Shown here one piece after another: positions 49,601 to 62,694 of a stretch of 64,000 nucleotides of DNA (position 1 is its first letter; every line of letters starts with the position of its first letter). This stretch comes from Helopsaltes ochotensis (lineage: Eukaryota; Chordata; Aves; Passeriformes; Locustellidae), in contig VXBM01000023.1 of assembly GCA_013400155.1 (NCBI GenBank), forward strand, positions 1,007,511-1,071,510, given 5' to 3'. Both the position numbers and the translations under genes were made by a program. The notes beneath the pieces are model-generated. The model saw nothing but the letters and a program-made list of their open reading frames with translations. It did no database searches and was not told the DNA's origin.

Positions 49601-52600
49601 AACTTATTTTTACTGGAGGGAGAATGTGGAAATGATCCCCAGGTCTACAAATGGAAGGAGCCAGTCCCACAACAGTTAAGGACACCAGGCTGCCTTACTA
49701 AGGTCAGATCTAGTGTGCCATGTTGAGCGTTATTATTCTACTGCTTATAATTTCAGTACATTTGAATCTGAATATAAAATGAGGCAATTTTCTTCCTGGG
49801 GATAAAAGAAATGTGTGCCTTTGCAGAACATGAGACACAATCACTCCCAGACTGGCCAGCTTTATTTCTTCCTGATGAGCCTCTGACTCCCCAGGGAATA
49901 AGCTGAAAACAGTATTTTCAAGAGAGAGGGCAAGATACAAAGAAGAAAGTTCTTCTTCTGCTCTCAGGGGTGTTGTGCTTGGATGGTGGCCTGTTGCTAA
50001 GTGGCCCTATGGGAATGATTCCCAAAAGGATCACAGTTCTGTGTCTGGGGATTTCATTCCCTTTAGACTTCTTTCATCTCCTCATTCAAATCCCACTGCT
50101 GAGATTGACCCTGTAAGCTATTAGTTGCCTTCAGCTACAATTCTTTCCATTTTAAAAGCAAGGCTGATAGGAACGTTTAAAAAAAAATAAAAAGGCTCTT
50201 TGGCCCTGGCAAATTTTATCATTAGGTAAGTGCAAAATACTCTTTTTTTTTTCCTCTTTTCTTTGTGGAGTGAATGAGATTAGATTCTTTGTTGCCTTGC
50301 ACTTTACACTGAAATTTATGCTTGTGCCAAATGCCTATAACATGCTGCCAAATCCAAAGAGTAGCATTTTGTATGTTCTTTGTTCAAGCATGAATGCCTT
50401 GTGCAAGGTGCAAAGCAAGACTAGCTCAGATGCTATAAAAGTCCCAATCACAGAATGTTACTAGCAAATGCTTAAACACGGTAGCACATTTCCTTAGTTC
50501 TGCCTCTTGTCTGAAGATTGGATTTCTGAGGCTGAGCACAATACTCACGCAACAAAACTTGGCATAAAGTTAGAAAGCTACTCGGTATAAAATAGCAGGT
50601 ATAGCTACTAGGTATAAAATTTCTCACGACCTTGTTCACTTGCAACCTGCAAACAAAATTTATTCAAAATCTTTTCAAAATCTGAGCTCAAGTAGGAATT
50701 ATAACAGTGCCAGTTTGCACCCTCAATAATTTTGGGGTATCCTGTGATCACCTGTAATTGCAGCATACAATGGATGAAAAAGGATTCTGCATGCACTCAC
50801 AAAAAAATTAAAGCACTTGTGTGACCTCTGATCCATTTCATACCTCAGAGAGGATGAAAGGTCTTTTATTATACAGTGATCTTGCACATTTGGTTTTGGT
50901 GGGGTTTTTTTTTTAATGAAATGGTTTCTAGTCCTGTAAAAAACTCTGTGTGACCCTCCCTTAAGGATTACTCTCACAGAAAATGCTCTCTGTTATGGAA
51001 GTGTAGGGGCTCAGGCTCAGGTTATTAAGAAGACAGATATTCTTGGGGGATGAAAGGAGGTAGTAACTGTGGAAGAACCCTTGATTTGAGAGTATTTCCT
51101 GCTTCTGCAAGTGAGGTTGTTTTCCTCTGGTGTCCTCAGAAGAACATGTATATACTTTTGGTCAATTCCAATCCATGGGTCTTGATGGCACAGGTTCCTG
51201 AATAGTTTGGTATTGTGGGCTATTATCCTTAGGAAATGAGCATCGTATATGAGATCACAGCATTTAGGAAGAAGGACCTTACCTGTAAAAAGACACGGCT
51301 GATGCTAAGAGTCCCCAGTGTTTATTTTGGATGAACCCTGGCCAGCTGTGGTTAAGCCAGGCAGCTCTGAACATGACTTAGGGAGGTTACACTCTGGTCT
51401 TCCTAGTTGTCCTTTCAGCTCCTTACAGCAGAGACAGGAGAGACCTGTTCTGCGGAGAGGAGAAATTAAGGAAGTTATATTCTGATCTTGAAAAATAGAA
51501 GCTTTATAATTGAGTTTGTCCAAACAAAAGCAAAAGCTGAATTTGACATCTGCTTCTTAGGTTCCTGACAGGAAAGACCTCCCATCTTTATCTCTAAGCT
51601 CCTGTGTTAACTTCAGGCCCACTTCTTCACCTGATCCACTGTGGAGGCAGGTTCTAACTTGGCACTTTGCAAGGTCATTTGAAGTCTGCTGTCAGAGAAT
51701 AAAGAAACTCCCTCGGGGAAAATTACTGGACTAGCATCCTCTGATTTCTGTAAGAACATGGTGTTGAATTACTGCTAAACACACGAAAAAGCAGTGGTGG
51801 GATTCACTGAGAGCATCAGTACCTACCACAGCATCTTGCTCTGCTGGGCTCAGTCTGTAGTCTCCCACAAGATCAGCTGGTATTTAATTTTGATCACTGC
51901 AGAAAAGGGAGGCTGAGCTTGCAACAGTGACTGACTTAGCTGATGTGTGTGAAAATGTTATTAAAATGGGAAAATGTCTCTCCAAATGGATTTTGCTTTG
52001 CCATTTAAAAATCCCATGTAAATGATGCACACAAGATTTGGAGTGAGAGAAATATCAGCGATAATAATAAACCCTTAATACAAACAGGTCAAGTTTCACT
52101 CAGTGGGATTAAGACTCAGTCATGTCTCATTCAGGAGTGTAGTATTAGGCCGTCTTTCAAACATGACAAGGTTTATGTTTTCCCTGAGTTGTTTCCAAAT
52201 GAGCAGGGAAATCTCAATTAATTTAAATTATTACTTGTTGTCAGTCCTGCCTCCATGAATTTCAGAGTCTAGCCTGATGCCATAACCTACAGCAGCAGTG
52301 ATGGGTGTAGGTTTGTCATTGACAAGGAAGCAGTATCACAAAGAGGTGCCAAGCAGGGGAAGAGTTGTCTGAAGATGGGGCACAAAGGGGAGTGGAGAAC
52401 ATGCTGTCCCATTCTCTGGGAGTCATCGATGTTGCCATAGAAATGAATTTGAAAGAGTAGATTATTTTACCCTCAGGAACCCCCTAAAACACTGGCTGCT
52501 AGAAAATCATAGCTATACATGGAAAATACCAAATCACCTTCCCTCTAGCTGCCTCTGGACAGAGCACTATCAAACTGAATGTCTGTATCTCGAAATTGTG

Positions 52601-54841
52601 GGTTCTCCCCCTTTTCTGGCAATTCTGTCCCTTGGCTTGGTAGATTGCACTCTTAGAAACTCTTTTTTTAAAATTATACTTCACATTTTATATCCATCTG
52701 AGCATCCAAAACAGGGAACTCACCTGCAATGTATTTAAGATGTATGGCATATGTGAGTCCTCCCTGTGTTGCAGTTGGATCCTCTGACTTGCTTAGCACC
52801 ATACAGACAAATTATTATATTTAGGTACCATTTACACTGCCCTTTTTCAACCCTGGTCTCAAATACAAGCAGGAAGTTACTTTCTCCTCCTTAGATGTCA
52901 CTTAATAAAATTAAACTTCAACAGCTGCAGTCACATGTGGTAGTATCTGTGCTGTTGTCATTATCCGAAATATTGGGGGATTTAGAGATGTACTGCTTTA
53001 GCAGGATGGGATATGACCATCCTTCATTTGTGCAAAGAAATGTACCACTTAAACTCAGGATACCTTCACTCATTAATGCTACAGAAATATCAAAAATTTC
53101 AGGGATTTCTTTAATTAACTTGCCATCGACATTTGTGATTTCAAACAAATTTGCTGGGATTGTCCTTGCTTGGGATACCTCTTTAATTTAAGCAAAACAT
53201 CTGTCTGAAATATGTTTCATGTTAAGAAATATAGGCTCAAACTGCTGCTTTTCCCACAAGCTGATTTCTCTAGTCCTTTGCTGTGATGTTTGCAAGCCCT
53301 CTGTTGTTTTGGGACATTGTTATCACTGTCCCTGCCATGTTCTCCTGAGGGAAGGTGAGAGTTCCCAAGAGTGTATGTGGCCACAGAAATTTTGGAAAAA
53401 GGAAAAATTTCATCCTTTACATTTTACCATGAATTTTAGCTGGTGTGTAATTTTTTTCCAGACAGTGAATTTTAAACTCGCAATAGATTCTGCCTTTGAA
53501 AACCGGGGTTAGCAATTAATGAGGCACAGCAGCTAGGGACAGAGAAGCATATTAATCTATCTAGAAATCTATACAAAACCAGCACAATTTTAGGTACTGA
53601 CTTTTTCCAAAAACACCTTGTGAATGAACTGTAGATCACTTAATTAACAGCTTTTCAGATACAATTTCAAATGGTGAATTAATTTCAGAAAAAAAATCTC
53701 AAACCTGTGAACAGACATTTTGCAATGACTAGGCAGACTATAAGATAAACTTCATTTAAGAAGTTATTTATATTAAAAAACTTGCTCAACTCCACTGAGA
53801 TTTGGGAGTTCACCCTTGTGATTCTAGTCCCATGCTCTCAGATATGCACGTGCACACACACACATACACTCTGTCTTTCTCTCTGGACAATTTAGCTCCT
53901 GCAACATCTTGTTATTAGCCATAATCATTAGTGCCATGGTCGTTTTGCTGTTCCATTTCCTCCTCTCTCATCTTTTCTGGTTCTGCTTGTGCACTACAGT
54001 GATTCCTCTCTGTCTAGTAGAATTAATTTTAAACATGGAGACTTACATGCTTCAGTCTTTAGATGGCACCAAAACTGAATGCACTAATTAGGGAAGCTTT
54101 ATGATTTCTGGTTTTTTTCCACTCACAGAGAGGCCTGTTTTTTTAGACCCTGTGAACGTTTGGGCTTGGCAAGCCTTTCTAGGAGTTCCAGGTACGCTGC
54201 CTGCAGTGCAAGATCTTGTGTTGATTAAAGGGCACCATCTAAACAGAAGCTATTACACCAGCAGCTTTGAAGTGCACTGTATATTGGTAAAAACAGTACT
54301 GAATTGAGCTGCAAGAGTTTGACAACAAAACATAATCAAATTCTTGAAATATAAAACTAAATGGTGAGGTTGTCTGATATTGGTAGTGGTCCTTTCAATT
54401 CCTTCCTATTCAAGCATATGAAGCAGTAAAATATTTTCTTTTCATCACAGGGCATTATTACCTTTAAGTGGCTTGTGTATGTAGTGACTTCAATTTGTCT
54501 AGATGGTATTGACTGAAACAAAGCAATGCATGAAATTGCATTTCTAAAGAATTGGTGCAAAATGAGATGAAATTAAAATAGATAGAGACATTAAGTACTC
54601 CCCAAGGGCAATAACACTGGTACTTAATGGTCAGAGACAAAACTAGGGGTTATTTACTATGTAAATCCTTATAGACAGACAGACTTCTGATAACTGGGGC
54701 TGTGGTGAAGGAAGGTCTGAAATTGTTGCTTTCTTTCACCCCTGATGCTGGGGTGGTCACAGTCCACTCAAAGTGATCCCTTCTGGTCCTCAGCCCTTCC
54801 CATATCCTAATGCCTTTTGCTTAACGGGTTGCTGCTTTCAG
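46647..54841 (+). other. No firm gene; several splice-bounded open segments
   Basis: Intron-like sequence. Two segments are worth noting. 47,672-47,723 is open as KKALKLGKLLSEAF between GATCTTCCTCAG and CTATAG|GTAAGG. From 49,501 a frame stays open for about 75 codons after the strong acceptor CTTTCTTTGTGTCTGTGTTAG. Neither is firm. No CR1 copy was seen in this stretch. Confidence 0.3.
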
Positions 54842-54892
54842 AGCACCTGTCAAAGCACAGTCAGAAGGCCAGAGTCCTGGAAAGTTGAATGG
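54842..54892 (+). CDS. Weak candidate coding exon
   Basis: The acceptor GGGTTGCTGCTTTCAG precedes 51 bases ending at the good donor GAATGG|GTAAGAAA. Two frames are open. The one read after the first base (APVKAQSEGQSPGKLN) leaves two bases at the end, and this phase fits exactly onto the next candidate exon at 62,590. The exon is symmetrical (17 codons). The short length means chance cannot be excluded. Confidence 0.25.
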
Positions 54893-56238
54893 GTAAGAAA
54901 AATCAGCCAGGGTAATTTTTCTTGAATTTAAATTGAATTATGTACGCTATCTCTTATTTCTTTACTTATATGGTACTTCCAAGAAGAGCACTTCTGTGGT
55001 TTATGAGCAAGTGGCCCAGAAGATTTGAATTTTAAGTGTGAGCTTTACTGCTAAATACTGAAAACTCAGATTTGAGAGGTTGGTTAAGAATTACTCAAAG
55101 AAAAACTGCAGCGTGTGCAAGCATGTTGTACTCTCTATTCACTAATTTTGGATCAACTTATGGCTTCAGCTAGCTCAGAAGACACTATTTTTTTTTAAAT
55201 ATTCTAAATACTTAAGTAGCAACTACCAAAAAGTAGAAGACAGGCAACCCAACCAGTCTGCTTAGTATTGGTCTGAGCCAACAGCAAGCTTTTTATCTTA
55301 GGTGTTAGTAAATCTGACAAATAGCCTACATATGTATTGAAACTTCTTAGAAACATCCCAGCTTTCCCTGACTATTCAAAAGGCTGCTGCAATCTCCTTT
55401 TCTTCAATGAGAAAGGTCTGAGGGACCACCATCGTCACAAGAGCAAATGGTGACAAGGTTTATGAAGAGAGGGGCTCATCCAGGAGCTACAGGGAACCTC
55501 TGACCTCTGTTAACTACACTCAAACTAGCAAGTTTTAGAAAGAGGCGTTTCTTGAAGGGTTCCTTCTGTGCGTGATTGCTCACCCAAAAATCAGCACCCA
55601 TTCTAGTGAGATGTCTTTCAGCAGTGGCTCAGCACTCAGAGCACAATTTTAATGCATCCACTTTGGCACTGAAGCTGGCATGACCTGGTTTGTTGTTCTT
55701 CTAACCTGGATTGCTCATTGCTGCTCATTTCTGCCTGTGTACCCTCTGTGACTGCCCCTTTGAGTGTACTGTGGACCTGGATCTCCCAGTAAAGTCCTGG
55801 AAAAGATTATGGGACAGATGGAAGGAAATTTGATGCAGCCATGGGATCTAGCAAAATAGGTCTGTGTTACACTGGAAGACTAATGAAAACACTGGTAGCA
55901 TGCTGGAGTGCTGGGCTCACAAGAGCAGCTCTTCAAGGGAAATTGTTACAGACCTTTTTTCCTCCTCTCTGCTCACCACATGGCCGTACAGGCTGAGTTA
56001 CACTTCCCAAAGTGTTAGCATCCTTGATGTGCTTTGTAGTTGAACGAAAGCTTGAAACACCAATTTACCAGCTCCTCTTCTGGACCTTAAAGTTTTCTTG
56101 GCTAGATGCTGAGCTCCAAGCAAATACCAGCCACACCCAGCCTGATTTCCATGTTTTGCCTTGAAAGGATAGCTCAAGACAGATACTAGCCACAAACCCC
56201 TTCATTTGGTTGTTGTATTGGCATGTAAGTTGTGCAGT
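54893..56238 (+). other. No gene seen
   Basis: AT-rich intron-like sequence without recognisable repeats or exons. Confidence 0.4.
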
Positions 56239-56404
56239 CCAGCACTGGAACAAGTCTCCAGTGAGGCTGTAGCATCACCATCCTTGAAATATTTCAAAAC
56301 TTTTGAACAGGGCCCTCAGAAACCTGACTGCTTTTGAAGATGATTTTGAGCTTGTGCTTGGTTTAGATGGATTCCTAAGATCTCTTCAATCCTGAATCAT
56401 TGCA
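56239..56404 (+). mobile_element. CR1 LINE fragment (3' end, strongly diverged)
   Basis: It contains CAGCACTGGAACAAGTCTCC, then CCTTGAAATATTTCAAAACT and, near the end, GATCTCTTCAATCCTGAATC. The order matches the CR1 tail on the plus strand, although many bases have changed and the terminal ATTCTATG repeats are lost. Confidence 0.8.
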
Positions 56405-59400
56405 GGTCTTAAAACTCCCTTGTGTTGGTTGTTTAGACCCATTATCTCCTTTCATTTCTTTGCTATCTGGTCTCCCTTAAAAAATGTACTCCCTTAAATA
56501 TAATCTCCTTTGTTTTGAAAAAAAAAATATAATAAGATCCACAGAAAAACAGAGATGACCCAAGTGGAAATTTTAGTGATACCATTACATCAGAGCAGAG
56601 CTTTAATTAGTAGGCCTGAAGTAAAGATAATCAATTCTGCCTGTATCTGTTACAGACACATGAGAGGGATGCTAACCAGATGGAGACTGTCATTTGTTAA
56701 AGTGAAAGGTGTCTTCTCTAACCTTGGAAAGATCTCTATTCCAACACTGTGCTTCCCTTCTTGAGCAGCTTAGCAGGGCAATAACTGTGAGGGGAAGGAA
56801 GAAAGAAAAGAAGGATTCAGAGATGTAGAACTTGAGGAAGTCAAAAGCTATCATACCTGAAATACGGTTTTTAACTTTTACCTTGCTGGTGGGTTCTTTC
56901 TCAGGAACTGCAACTCAGAAAAAGTTCCATCACAGAGAGGACAGGAAAGCCCTGTGGAGCAAGGCTTCACCTATCCTCAGGATCACCAGTCCCCCTGGAA
57001 TATCCTGTCCTCTCTTCAATAGACATGACAAGGAGACCTTGGCTAGGCCAAGTGCTCCCATGTTCACAGATGTCCATTGCAGGATGAGCAGCAATTCCTG
57101 TGTCTGTTCTAGGAAAGCAAAACTGGGACCATCAGGGAAAAAGTAACTAAGGACAACATGGTAGGATTCCAAACTTACACTATCTTTTATTACGGGGTAT
57201 TTATGATCCTGTGTTTTCTAAATACACATTGCTGTGTATTTAGAACAATACACAGGAGAGTATTGCTCTCCTTGTAGAGAGAGTGAGAAAAGTCTTAAAG
57301 GCACTCACAAAATGGCAATATGGTAAGAAGAAAATGAAGGAGAAAAGAAATTACTGTAAGAGAGAAGAGATCCAATTTTCTTAAGTGTCTAAGGGACTTA
57401 AGAGATCAAATCTTTGGTAAATTTAGGTCAATTGAGGCACTGCAGATTATTTACCCAATTTACCAGGAAAAAAACCCCAAATTATAAAAGCTTGGCACTA
57501 GTTATGCTGGAGGCAAAACAAACCTTATTTATTATGTCTCTCACTACTCTGTATATCCTAAACTTGGTGGGGGAACCCCAGGGAATTTCCCCTTGAACAC
57601 ATCCTGTCTTAGCACAGAGCAACTAATGTGTGAGAGTGCCTAGAAGGAGTCACTGTTTTTGAGTGACAGCATGTAAACTGTACAGGCTCCTGTAGAAAGG
57701 CTGTCTGCTGGTATTTCTGTTCTCTGGTAGAGATTGTGTTTCCCCTGTAGTCTGGCCTCTCCTTGTCTGTTTGTTTTGTTATCATTTGTATGGAGATCAT
57801 CAGATCCAAGTACATTTGACATATGGAGATAACAGTCAGGAAAGGAAACAACATATGGCAGACAATTCATATCCATCAAGATCTGTCATAAAACCATTTT
57901 TAGCAATAGAAAAAGAGGAGCAGAAAAAGACAGCAGGTTTGAATTTAAAATAAGCATGCTGCTCTAAAAAACAGGAGGGCCCAGGGCTTGCTTTTCTCAA
58001 TGAGACCATTGGTTCGCCAAAGCCAGTGCTTGCTGGTGCTTGAACACGGGCTTAAAATCCTCTGTAGTGCACTGGCCAGTTCCTTGTTGACCATCATGAT
58101 CAATTAATGATTAATTTCAATGCCCTGAATGAAGCCAAATGCAGTGGCTGTCTAGCATGTTGAGTCACTGCCTTGGGCTACTTCTGGGCTAATTCAGCTG
58201 CGCTGCCCAGGTTATGGGAAGGAGGGAGAAAAGGAACATGTACAGGTGCTAATGGCTGGGTGGGTGCATAGACCCCAGAGCATGAAGCTTGGCTCTGCTG
58301 TCCTCACTCATGCCCTGTAGCAACATCACATATTTGATTGGAAAGATGAGATGGTCCAAGTCCTTCCTTGCAGGGCACTAACATTGCCTCTTGGAAAGGT
58401 GGACAGGACTGAATTCAGGAAGAATTCAAATCATCTCTCTGGGTGCTTTGGATGTGTAGTCCTGGCTCTCAGATATGTCCTAGGCTTCAGGCTGCTCCTG
58501 GGACTGAACACCTCATGTAAGGTGTGGATGTATTTCAGAACAATGATATTTGAATTCTTTAATACAAAATAAAAGCTGGTTTGATCCTTCAGTTTGGCTG
58601 AATCGAGCTTTTGGCTAGAGAGGAGCATTTTGACAGATTGCATCTAGTCCAGCCATGGCTGTATACGTATTATTTGGATATACTGGGAAGTTTTAAAGGA
58701 ATGAGGATGCTTTCCAAAAATACTGTGCATGTCACTAATCTATGTAACTTAGTTAGCAGTAAATGGAATTTCTTCTGTAAAATGTAACAGCCATTTTCCC
58801 TAAGGGAAACCTGCCTTTTACCAAAGAACATGGCCCTTTACTTTTACTTGGTTTCCTTTTTATAGCCCTGTGGAAGAGTCCTGCAGGACAGAGATGCTGC
58901 TTTAAGAATGAGAAAACCTCTGCAAGGGGGTGTTTACATTGCCCAACCTAACCGAGGTCTCACAGGCTCAGGCACAGTATCCCTCCTGTGCCAAGAGGAA
59001 GGTGCAGCCTCAAACTCCTTCTTATGAAACCAAAAGCAGAAAAACAGAGGAGAAATAGCCAGAGATATATTTTTCAGGGAGAATCTCCCAGTCTATTTTC
59101 CTGATGTTCTTTTATATAACTTGTGGCCAACCCTTTTTCTCTTCTGGCAATTATCTTCTCATGTGTTATTTTCTCTGCTCCAGGAGCAGAACAGTTGAGC
59201 TATAATGTTGGGGTTTGCCAGTACTGCATCTCTGTAAATAAAAGGATAGCAAATCTTGTGGGAAGATACAAACACTCTCTGAGATGGACAAAGCTTATTT
59301 GATGATTCAGGGTACCTTGCTGGAAATGGAATCAGTCAACCTCATCTGAGGGCTAAGCAATGACCTGAGTAGGGTTATGTGAGAGAGGAACTTGGCCAAG

Positions 59401-61369
59401 TGTTTCTCCCACTCCTGTCTGGGTGAGGAGGAAGGATAAAACCTTTGTTTGGTTTAACAAGACATCAAAGGCCAGCCCTGTCCAGAGCCTCGCCACAGAG
59501 GCAGAAGAAGGAGGTATTGCTGTTGAGCACAGCAATCCTTTATACATGCCAGCTTGGAGGGTTTAAAATGCAAAATGGCATTTCAATGTTTAAGAATAGC
59601 AAGTAATTTGATGGCTGTAACAGAAAAGCTTCCAATAGAAAAGCAATGTGTTCCAGGGCTGCATAACACTGCTGATAAAATTGCCTTTGGATTCCTTGTC
59701 TAATATTCCAGCCTTTCTCTTGCTCAGCAAAACACAATAGCTTGCACTAAGCCTCCCTGGGAGGGCAGCTAACAGCACATTTACTAGACACTTCAAACAT
59801 TTGATCATATTTCTCCTGAGTATATTTAATATCTGTTAATGTCAGCAGCCCCAGCCTGATCAAAATGCCTGCATCACCGGGAAAAGATTGTTTAGTATAA
59901 AAGCAATCACTTACTGATGTCTTTTGGAAATGGATAGGTGACTACCTAGGCTCACCCCACCCCACTTCTTCTGCCCCCCCGTCCCCAGCCCTGCTCTGTT
60001 GCCACCCTGTTGCTGTGTGCTGCTCTGAATGCATTAGAGTGGTTATTCTGAGTATGCAGGAGATGCCAGGAATAGTTTCAGGTTTCCTGCCTCATCAAAC
60101 CAAATTCAATCTGTAAAAAATTAATACACCCAGAAGGAACAGTTAAAAGCATCTCCAATCAATTAATGTTAAAATGGGGGCTAGAAGGCTGATTTGTTAA
60201 AGGAAACCCAATCCAGCTCGGAGCTCAAGAGGCTACTGAGATGAGCTACAGTGATGAGTCAAGCTGCACTGCTTCAGAGGAGGGGAGCAAATAAGGTATA
60301 GGTTGAAGCAATCTATGCATCACTCTCAGCTGCTCATTGCTTCAATCTGGGGCATCCAAAAGGCACACTCTGAGGCAGGCCAAGAGGTCTCAGCAGAACA
60401 AGTCTTCCTCCCAGATTTCCCACAGGGCAGGAGGTGGCACAAGTCTAGGTGTTTGCACTGGCCATTCAAATCTTCTGTCCCTTCTCCCAGTGCAGCAGGA
60501 GAGAATAAAGGATGCAGCCAACAGCCTTGAGAGATCTGCACAGTTACAGCAGCCCCATGTGTACTGCACTGCTCACTCCAGCAATTCAAAAGACAAGTTG
60601 GTACACCATCCCCATAACTTTGCCTTCAAAAATCATAAGTCAAAAAGAGGTAAATGAAAGTTGGGAGGTTTTTTTATTGATATTTGAACCTTTTTGACAT
60701 TCAGTGTTGTTTTGTGATGGAAGCTGAGACTTATATAATCTCTTGACTCAAGAGCCTGGAGCTTCAAGATGCAATTTTAAAAGCATGTGAATAAGTTTCA
60801 AGAATTGCCAACAAACATCCTCATGGTGTATTTAAATCTATGTAATTTACACACAGTGGGTTTAATCTGCAATTGTTGACTGTCTCTTGTCTGGTGGGCT
60901 AGTCCTCATAAAGCTGATTTTATTTTTTTTCTTTGTATGATGCCTTGATTATTTCCAAAGTGTAGAAAATTTCCAAATCATGTCTGAAGCCATATTTGAA
61001 TGAAACATTTTCAAGCATGTTTTCTTGATACATGCTGTCTTAAAAATAAATAAATAAATATATGACTAACCAAACAAATAAATAAACAATTAGGTACAAA
61101 GCCAGCTGAAGCCTATTGTCACCAGTTTGTTTCTGATTAAGGTAGGTCACACTTTTCTTCCTTTCAGCTATTAAGTATTTAGATCCATTTATACTTTAAT
61201 CCCTTGTCTTTTTTCCTGGTCCTTTGTTGTTGTGTTACATTCTCACAGTCAGAGAGCATTGAGCTAAGTGGTAGAAAAATGGGAAGAGGAGTTAAGGCAG
61301 TAATCCAGCTTTGAAATAAAAAATTGGCCTGAGGTTAGTGCTTGAATCTAAAGAGCTTACCAAAGGCAG

Positions 61370-61371
<2 letters not shown>
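56405..61371 (+). other. No gene seen; possible conserved elements and AAAT repeat
   Basis: Non-coding sequence. Two blocks, about 58,080-58,180 (ATCAATTAATGATTAATTTC) and 59,810-60,210 (TCCAATCAATTAATGTTAAA), are rich in homeodomain-type ATTA sites and may be conserved enhancers. An AAAT simple repeat lies at 61,042-61,061. Confidence 0.35.
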
Positions 61372-61428
<57 letters not shown>

Positions 61429-61429
61429 N

Positions 61430-61487
<58 letters not shown>
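61372..61487. repeat. 116-base A homopolymer with one N
   Basis: There are 57 A, a single N at 61,429 and 58 A. A lone N almost exactly in the middle suggests that two reads or contigs ending in A-runs were joined, so the true length is unknown. It may be a genuine poly(A)/poly(T) tract or an artefact of filling. Confidence 0.95.
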
Positions 61488-61489
<2 letters not shown>

Positions 61490-62589
61490 CTGAAAAGACT
61501 GACAAGAGAAACTGAGGCAATATAACTGAGCCAATATTAGTGCTTATCTGGATGGGGTACTTGAGTGGAGTCCTTGTGACAAAGGGTTAATTAAATAGCA
61601 TTTTCCTGAGTGTTGACTGGGCCAGGGCTAAGAGTGAGAGATTTTCAGAAGGTTATGACAGGATTGTTAGGGTTGTTAGGTGAAAATATACTTCAGCTGG
61701 TGCTGGGCTATGCTGCTTGGTGGGCTGCTCTGCTCAGGGAGTGCTTCACACTGCCATGAGGAGGAATGAGATACTCCACAGTTTCTGAGATGGGAGGTGT
61801 TCATATTGTACTCCTCACCTTCCCCTTTGTTGAGGCAGAGGAGCACTGCACCCCAGAAATATGGTCACTTGGTTACAAATCATTGCCTGTGAGATTTAGG
61901 GTGTGTTCTGGGCTTGATCTTTTCTGAAAACTATATTTCTGTTGAAGGTGGGAAGGAAATTTTGTGGACTCCAGCAAGAACTCTGCTCATAATTATTATC
62001 ACTGCCTCTTAATTATCACTTTTTCCATATTCTTCTTTATCTTTGACAGTAGCAGCAATCTCTCCTCTGGTTAAATTAGAGGAAACTGGCTAGAGAGAGC
62101 TGAGGTAAAGCCAGTTGAGATATTCTTATGTTCACTAAAAGAAGTTTACACAAAAATACAATTACTGGTCTCCTCTGTCAATAACTGGGCATGCTGACTC
62201 CATAATGCCCTAGGTTACACATCTAGTTCTTTGCTGCTTGAAAGCCAAAATCAATTTCCCCATGAAATTTTGAAAATAAAATACCTATTTAAGGAGACAT
62301 TTTGGGCTCCGTGCGTGCTGCATCACAAGATTTAAACAGGGTTTTGCTGAAAACGAGCATCACTATTTCATTTATCCAGGTCTGGGCAAAAGGAATGATG
62401 TTTCTGCAGTCAGATATAGGAGGCTGCATGGCTCAGTTTTGCCCTACACTAAGATACAATAAACACAGTATGGTGCAGCTTTAATTTTAATTCAAAATAA
62501 TTATTTCCATAACCTACAGAATTCCTCTAACACACTTATCTGGGAGAACACAAAGATTAAAGAAATCCTGTAATTCCTTTATCTTTCAG
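61488..62589 (+). other. No gene seen; probable intron
   Basis: Ordinary AT-rich sequence ending in the pyrimidine tract that precedes the exon candidate at 62,590. Confidence 0.4.
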
Positions 62590-62694
62590 ATACAGGGCTG
62601 AAAACAAAGACATCCAAACCTTGAGCCATTTAGAGGAGGAAGAAGCCAAAATCTGTGCCAGAGGTTTGACTGCTGGGTTTACTCATGGCTCCAG
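62590..62694 (+). CDS. Candidate internal coding exon, product not recognised
   Basis: This is the best coding-exon candidate on the right side. A strong acceptor (TAATTCCTTTATCTTTCAG) is followed by 105 bases and the strong donor GGCTCCAG|GTAAGCTT. Only one frame is open, entering after one base and leaving after two (symmetrical, phase 2-2). It includes YRAENKDIQTLSHLEEEEAK and then ICARGLTAGFTHGS. The phase fits the candidate exon at 54,842-54,892, giving a glycine codon (GGA) at the junction. The peptide has a short acidic run and no family I recognise. Confidence 0.38.

Noticed and set aside
23101..59225. Two similar strings (GTTGGGGTTTGC at 23,101 and about 59,206) as possible LTR ends
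   Set aside because: Similarity stops after 12 bases. No paired LTR, primer-binding site or retroviral frame was seen.
61292..61534. 80-codon minus-strand frame of mostly phenylalanine
   Set aside because: It is the translated A/T homopolymer.
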